This document shows positions 55,201 to 60,000 of a stretch of DNA of 60,000 nucleotides, one piece after another; the stretch's first letter is position 1, and each line of letters opens with the position of its first letter. The position numbers and the translations under genes are program-made. The notes under the pieces are model-generated. The model ran no database searches. It was not told the origin of the DNA and saw only the letters and a program-made list of their open reading frames with translations. Source of the DNA: Owenia fusiformis (Eukaryota; Annelida; Polychaeta; Sabellida; Oweniidae); NCBI GenBank assembly GCA_903813345.2, contig CAIIXF020000004.1, positions 23,749,985-23,809,984 of the forward strand, read 5' to 3'.

Positions 55201-57888
55201 CCATTCCCATGTGCATTTTCCCATTGTGACCCATAGCACATATACTCACCTTGACCATAAAACGTCCTTGGGTGTAGGGTGTTGACAAGTTCCATGCATC
55301 GCATATAGTTCCTTTTAGCGTAACTTTTCAACTTCAAGACACGATCGTAAACATTGCCTGAAAAACATTTAAGGGCACTTGTGTAGTAAAAGACATAACA
55401 TATACTGTAATGTACATAGAGTTCCTCAAGGCATAGCTCTCCAACTTTCACAAAGCATTGCCTGAAACACTTTTTAGGTATTTGTTAATAGTAAAGAAAC
55501 AAATAACAAGCATGTAGCAGTTCATCTAATTATGGCAATTCAAATATGCCAAGTATGTCTCAGCCAATCAGCTTAGAGTATTGTAGTGCATTAATTCAAG
55601 GTATATGGTCAACTGAGCAGTATTTTAGAGTGCATTATGGTTTCATTATGTAAACAGTATGGCTGGCAACCTTAATGTGATCTGGACACAAATAAATTGT
55701 AAATACAGTTATAACTTAGCTTTTGATAAATGACAATTTTGTTATACATATTGACTCAACTCAGTTGAAAAAGAAATACATTTTCTATTCCATATATTGC
55801 AATAGATATGATGATCTGAGAAAAACAAACTTTGATGTGGTATATTTTAAAAATTTGGATAATGAAGGTAGCAAAATTGAATTTCTTTTTAGGGAACATA
55901 CCTAAACAAGTGATATTGATTTTTTCTGAATTAATGTTGTATTTCCTATTGTTAACAGTGGTTAATAAGCTCAAGGTGGGCTGGGTACAATTGTTATTAA
56001 TTGTTTTACATTTCATTGTAAGACTGACCACTATAAATAAATAAATAAATAAACTAAATTAAACTATATATTAATTAATTGTGGGCTTAAAGATATGAGA
56101 TAGACAACAAGATTGAAGAGAGCAATCATTTCAAATTTAATTCTTGGATCAGTCCAAATGCAAATAATGCTGACTTTGTTTTGGCAATTTGTTCATATGT
56201 ACAGGGTGTTTCATATATAGCAGCCCCCATTAACTCATTCATGTAGTATAGCCAACCTATCATGTTAAATATCATTTTGTTCCTTATGGAAAGTTACGTA
56301 GGATTGCAAAGTTTCAGAATCCGGAGGTGTCCCTGAAAAGAGATAAACCTATCAAAATATGTGGGTACGGTATGTTATTTCGCGGGGAATTTCTAGTCTT
56401 TTCAAAGGCCCACAAACTTTGATACATTGTATCTTTTTTATACAATGTATCTTTTTTCAGAGACAACCCTTGATTCTGAAACTTTGCAGTCTTATGTAAC
56501 TTTCAATAAAGACCAGAATGTTATATAACATGATAAGGTAGCAGTGTCACATGTATGAGTTTATGGGGGTGCATACATATGAAACACCCTGTAAACTATT
56601 GCATTGATTATGAGAAATAAACTTGAATTTTGTGTAAATAAACCTCATATTGCATTGTAAAACTATTAAATTATATACTACCATGCTAAACTCACCAAGT
56701 TTGCTGAGTGCAATGGCTTCTCTTTCCAAGTCAATCTCACGGGTTTGAAGAATAGATTTCTTGTACCAATCCACTACTTCCCAGACCATATCAATATTGA
56801 CCTCCTCTTCATCAAGAGTTATGTGTCTGAAAAGCTCATCACCTACAATGTAAATGAATAAAAAAAATAAAACGATTGTCCTGGAATTGGATGTACAATG
56901 TACATCTACAAGGTGGGCCAAAATGAGTCTATTATTTCTTTTGAAACACTTTTTGGCCAAAATGAGTCTATTATTTCTTTTGAAACACTTTTTAACATGG
57001 GATTGATTTTTGGCCCACCCTGTATTATATGGATCAATGGTCGTGGACTTTTGTTAGATTGCAAAGATCATCTTCGACCACCAACGATGAATTTCAATGA
57101 AAGAATAATCAAATCAAAGACCTTATATGGTTGCTTTATTAAAACATCACTATGAATAGAAAACATGATATAAATATTACTTGGAAATATATCTCATTTC
57201 AGAGAAAAAGATCTTTTTGTATTTCTTCATTTGAGATTATCAGTTTCTTTTATCCTATGTCCCTCTGGATTTTGGTCTTGGAGCATGAGACAACTCCTGG
57301 AACTGACTTTAATTGATGTCCAGGATTTACACTCGTTATTCCGTATTTGCCACCTAATATAAATTTTGCTCTCATAACAAGGAGGAATGGCTCCCAGGAT
57401 CTATATTTTCCAACAATGAAAACGTCAAAATATCATTATTTTCTGAAATTATAACTGACTAAAAACTCAAAATAAACAGTTCAAAAGATTCAAACAATTA
57501 TCTCGATTATTTCTTGTGAGTTTTGGAATTTTTCAGAAATAAGACCAAGATTCATGATTCAAATGTTGAAGTGAACAAAATGGTTGCTATTTGAATTCAA
57601 ACTTTGTATCATGACATGCCCATATATGGGACAGAATATCGATGTTGCACTCTTGGAGCCAATCCTCCTTGCTCTCATAAATTGAAAACTTCATGATCAA
57701 GGTAGTCCCACCTGTATACTGTGCCTGGCAGGACTCTGAGATACATTGGTGCATATGGATATCTGCTTCAAGAACTCGCAGATCAGTGTTAAATTTAGCA
57801 TCTGATGTTCCCGTTCCAAACTTTTTTGCTTCCTGCACTGGTCTGTAACAGTCACCTAGGATAGCTAGGGAATCTCTGAATGCGCCAT
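51788..57888 (-). CDS. J-domain protein gene, last four coding exons (5' end not found)
   Basis: Join in gene order 57888-57712, 56842-56696, 55357-55250, 52203-51788; all junctions GT-AG and all internal introns phase 1, giving about 282 residues. Helical repeat-like exons come first (MVWEVVDWYKKSILQTREID; REAIALSKLG; NVYDRVLKLKSYAKRNYMRC; LHPRTFYGQ). Then comes a charged coiled segment (LERYQQEVAEQDKIEYQKRK) and a C-terminal J-like domain with the HPDK tetrapeptide (KAILHYHPDKVD). I recognise this as an uncharacterised invertebrate family with TPR-like helices and a terminal J domain; HPDK predicts stimulation of an Hsp70 ATPase, but no client is known. The first exon listed starts mid-codon, so upstream exons must exist, probably beyond the window. 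Confidence 0.82.
53125..53935. repeat. ~140-bp tandem array, about six units
   Basis: Units share ATGGGTCAATCTATTTTTGA, CCTGAAGATGATATATTGC, ATATCCATTTAGCCATT and AAAGGGACACTGCTTGTAAG. In the last intron of the J-domain gene. Confidence 0.9.
54185..54415. repeat. Direct repeat pair, ~65 bp
   Basis: TTTGTGTTTTCAATATGTTG followed by GTGTCCTACCTT occurs at 54190 and 54360. Confidence 0.7.
54855..55085. mobile_element. Dispersed ~250-bp repeat, copy 2 (inverted)
   Basis: Reverse complement of 33070-33375; shares TCCTCCTAAGCAGG, CTTCCCCCTGCTATAACC, GGAAGCGCCCGATTAAA, GCGACAGCCAATCAGATTG. Last intron of the J-domain gene. Confidence 0.85.
55250..55357 (-). CDS. J-domain gene 108-bp exon
   Basis: Phase 1-1; encodes NVYDRVLKLKSYAKRNYMRC to LHPRTFYGQ. 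Donor GTGAGT, acceptor TTTTTCAG. Confidence 0.88.
55410..55475 (-). pseudogene. Decayed duplicate of the 108-bp exon start
   Basis: Minus strand AGTGTTTCAG|GCAATG at 55461 copies the true AATGTTTTTCAG|GCAATG, followed by a shortened, diverged version of the exon ending GGAACTCTATG against GGAACTATATG. Its frame meets TGA after three codons. Confidence 0.7.
56202..56591. mobile_element. 390-bp TA-flanked mariner-type MITE
   Basis: TIRs CAGGGTGTTTCATAT and ATATGAAACACCCTG; arms pair for ~140 bp (CAAAGTTTCAGAATC / GATTCTGAAACTTTG). No coding content. Confidence 0.88.
56696..56842 (-). CDS. J-domain gene 147-bp exon
   Basis: Phase 1-1; encodes DELFRHITLDEEEVNIDMVW to REAIALSKLG. Donor GTGAGT, acceptor CATTGTAG. 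Confidence 0.87.
56908..57024. mobile_element. Small MITE with internal 40-bp duplication
   Basis: ACAAGGTGGGCCAAAA at the left and TTTTGGCCCACCCTGT at the right; GGCCAAAATGAGTCTATTAT occurs twice in tandem. Confidence 0.75.
57712..57888 (-). CDS. J-domain gene 177-bp exon (most upstream seen)
   Basis: Phase 1-1; encodes DGAFRDSLAILGDCYRPVQE to SESCQAQYT. Acceptor TCTGTTGTAG|ATGGCGCATTCAG; this boundary is the likely seed of the 48-bp array upstream. Confidence 0.8.
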
Positions 57889-58070
57889 CTACAACAGAAT
57901 GTACAAAATTACAAATGGAGGTTACACTGAATGTGCCATCTATAACTGAAAAGATCTATGAATGGGCCATCTCAATTGGAGGTAACACTAAATGCGCCAG
58001 CACCATCTACAATTGTAGGAAATACTGCATGTTCCATCTACAATAGAATGTAAAAATTAATGCGCCTTCT
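57889..58070. repeat. Diverged acceptor-like units next to the 177-bp exon
   Basis: On the minus strand, imperfect copies of TTGTAG|ATGGCGCATTCAGTG occur (TATAG|ATGGCACATTCAG; TTGTAG|ATGGTGCTGGCGC; TTGTAG|ATGGAACATGCAG; TTGTAG|AAGGCGCATTAA). They bridge the exon edge and the regular array. Confidence 0.85.
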
Positions 58071-58640
58071 ACAATTGGAGATAACACGGAATGCACCATC
58101 TATAAACAGGCCCCATCTACAATTGGAGATAACACGGAATGCACCATTTATAAACAGGCCCCATCTACAATTGGAGATAACACGGAATGCACCATCTATA
58201 AACAGGCCCCATCTACAATTGGAGATAACACGGAATGCACCATCTATAAACAGGCCCCATCTACAATTGGAGATAACATGGAATGCACCATCTATAAACA
58301 GGCCCCATCTACAATTGGAGATAACACAGAATGCACCAATTATGAGTGAGGCTGAGGCCCCATCTACAATTGGAGATAACACGGAATGCACCATCTATAA
58401 ACAGGCCCCATCTACAACTGGAGATAACACGGAATGCACCATCTATAAACAGGCCCCATCTACAATTGGAGATAACACGGAATGCACCATCTATAAACAG
58501 GCCCCATCTACAATTGGAGATAACACGGAATGCACCATCTATAAACAGGCCCCATCTACAATTGGAGATAACATGGAATGCACCATCTATAAACAGGCCC
58601 CATCTACAATTGGAGATAACACTGAAAGCGCTATGCATAA
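58071..58640. repeat. 48-bp minisatellite, ~12 units, acceptor-bearing
   Basis: Plus-strand unit AATTGGAGATAACACGGAAT + GCACCATCTATAAACAGGCC + CCATCTAC. On the minus strand each unit holds CCAATTGTAG|ATGGGGCC and GATGGTGCATTCCGTGTTAT. In the exon frame it reads DGAFRVISNCRWGLFI, whose start equals DGAFR at the 177-bp exon start. Sixteen codons per unit, so frames stay open. One unit near 58335-58365 is divergent. Confidence 0.95.
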
Positions 58641-58779
58641 TTGAAAACCAGAACAACGGCAACGCCAAAGCGTAGCGAATCCCATCGAACAGAAATGGCT
58701 GGCATTTTTACAAACGAAATATATAGCAAACATCATAAAACAACACACCAGAAAGGCTGACTACTCCCCAAAGTTTTAT

Positions 58780-59290
58780 TAGACAATGTGCCATGCTTAA
58801 AGTATTCACATATCAAATATGAACAAAATTGCTCCACTACTTTTCGAGTTATAGTAAAAAATGTAAAAATGACAGCCATTTTTATAAAATGGCTGCCTAC
58901 TATCTGAAGTGTCATGAGACAGTGTGCAAGGCTCATGAGTATTCACATATCAAATATGACCAAATCGCTTCACTACTTTTCAAGTTATAGTAAAAAACAT
59001 AAAAATGGTGACCATTTTTCAAAATGGCCACCTACTACCCAAAGTGTCATTAGACAGTGTGCCATGCTTATAGTATTCACATATGAAATATGAAACATAC
59101 CAAATATGAACAAAATCGCTTCACTACTTTTCGAGTTATAGTAAAATATGTTAAAATGGCGGCCATTTTTCAATTTTTTTTTCAAAATGGCCGCATTCTA
59201 CCAAAAGTGTCATAGGACGGTGTGCCATGCTTATAGTATTCACATACCATATATGAACAAAATCGCTCCACTACTTTTCAAGATTGCTGC
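58780..59290. repeat. ~126-bp tandem units (AAAATGGCNNCC...)
   Basis: Four units of AGTGTCATGAGACAGTGTGC, TATTCACATATCAAATATGA, CTTCACTACTTTTCGAGTTA and CCATTTTTCAAAATGGCC. Confidence 0.9.
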
Positions 59291-59540
59291 CATGTGCTTC
59301 TTTAATGTCTACATTTATAGCTTTATTAATGTCCTTCATAATTTTTTTACATTTAAAACATATTGCTATTACAGTTTTACATATTGCACCTAAATTACTG
59401 TAAAATCGGCACTAAAATGGCCACCATTTTGAATTGAGCGGCCATTTTGAAAATCGGCTTTCGAGCAGAACTTCTACCCCCATAGGGTATATGTGTACAA
59501 AATATTAACAAAATCGGGCCAACGGTATTTGAGTTATCGC

Positions 59541-59636
59541 CCGGACGGACGGACAGACGGACGGACGGACGTACGTACGGACGGACGTACGGACGGACGG
59601 ATGTACGTACGGACGGACGGACGGACGGACGGAGGC
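59541..59636. repeat. (CGGA)n microsatellite with CGTA variants
   Basis: GGACGGACGGAC run with GTACGTAC interruptions, following the motif GAGTTATCGCCC. Confidence 0.95.
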
Positions 59637-59692
59637 GTTCCCTATATCCCTCCGAACTTCGTTCGATGGGATAATAACAATGGATGTGCCAT

Positions 59693-60000
59693 CCTAAAAA
59701 AACTCTAAATGCATGTATAATTGAAAATAACACTTGGTGTGATTAAGGATTTAAGCCCTGGACTTAGTGAAATTTATTCCTTGAAGGTGTTGCTTTCCAA
59801 AATATGCAAGAGCTCAGTACCCTGTGTTAATTTAAGGAAACAACTCCTGAAAGGAATGGTCATTCCACAACGCATCAAGTCTTGGGCTTAGATTCTTTTC
59901 AAAATATCCTCTACCATGTCATTTAAAAGATACAAAATCACTAAAAGAACATATTTTCGACGAAACTTTTTGCAAGGGTGGAGTTTGCAAAGCACTGATT
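59693..60000. other. Window end, no gene seen
   Basis: Starts with a leftover of the 48-bp repeat. No upstream exon of the J-domain gene could be placed here. Confidence 0.45.

Larger units (their letters stand above)
58650..59692. mobile_element. ~1-kb repeat inserted in the minisatellite
   Basis: Left end has GTAGCGAATCCCATCGAAC, right end GTTCGATGGGATAATAAC (inverted). Unit-like sequence (ATAATTGAAAATAACACTTGG) resumes at 59717, so the repeat array was split. The inside holds a tandem ~126-bp array and a CGGA run. Confidence 0.75.

Noticed and set aside
58071-58640. Regular repeats looking like a CRISPR array
   Set aside because: Units are contiguous 48-bp repeats without unique spacers, in an intron-rich animal gene.
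59395-59733. Frame with RPSVRPSVR repeats
   Set aside because: Translation of the CGGA microsatellite.
1-60000. Integrated virus or retroviral gene set
   Set aside because: No reverse transcriptase, integrase, capsid or envelope motif seen; only DNA-transposon and SINE/LINE-tail traces.

Overview
The window is AT-rich animal nuclear DNA. Its genes have many small exons with GT-AG introns, and it is dense in DNA-transposon remnants, fold-back elements, minisatellites and tRNA-derived SINE pieces. The phylum cannot be fixed from the sequence. The gene set (Integrator subunit, GT31 glycosyltransferase, LRR/FN3 receptor, J-domain protein) and the transposon style suggest a marine invertebrate.

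Layout. From 1 to about 8.0 kb there is no gene: a 30-bp minisatellite (1.1-2.4 kb), a 347-bp fold-back element (4.8 kb) and old repeats. From 8.0 to 21.3 kb lies a two-exon, plus-strand beta-1,3-galactosyltransferase-like gene (exon 1 at 9113-9551, exon 2 at 19913-21084). It has a broken upstream copy of its anchor exon and a 10.4-kb intron full of repeats. Two TA-flanked mariner-type elements with very long inverted repeats (16.3-17.4 kb and 21.3-22.6 kb) hold opposite ends of a transposase. From 22.6 to 31.2 kb there is no gene: a SINE, two copies of a palindrome-rich element, a MITE inserted into a degenerate tandem array, and a second palindromic stretch.

From 31.25 to 44.17 kb, on the minus strand, is a complete INTS6 gene. 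I assembled 16 coding exons by splice sites and phase, giving 868 codons. Its introns contain a hAT MITE with an 8-bp target duplication, two nested TA-flanked MITEs, an E-box-bearing MITE and several intronic minisatellites. Head-to-head with it, on the plus strand, is a two-exon secreted/membrane LRR-FN3 protein gene (45354-47751) whose intron is mostly one 391-bp MITE. From 47.8 to 51.5 kb there are only repeats. From 51.79 to 57.89 kb, on the minus strand, are the last four coding exons of a J-domain protein gene; its 5' end was not found. The last 2 kb hold a 48-bp minisatellite interrupted by a repeat that ends in a CGGA microsatellite.

The most interesting pattern is shared by two unrelated genes. 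Tandem repeats have grown from 3' splice sites, so that many copies of the acceptor and the first bases of the exon sit upstream of the real exon: INTS6 exon 6 (42-bp period) and the J-domain gene exon at 57.7-57.9 kb (48-bp period). Simple acceptor-region duplications also occur at INTS6 exon 14 and at the J-domain gene exon at 55.25-55.36 kb.
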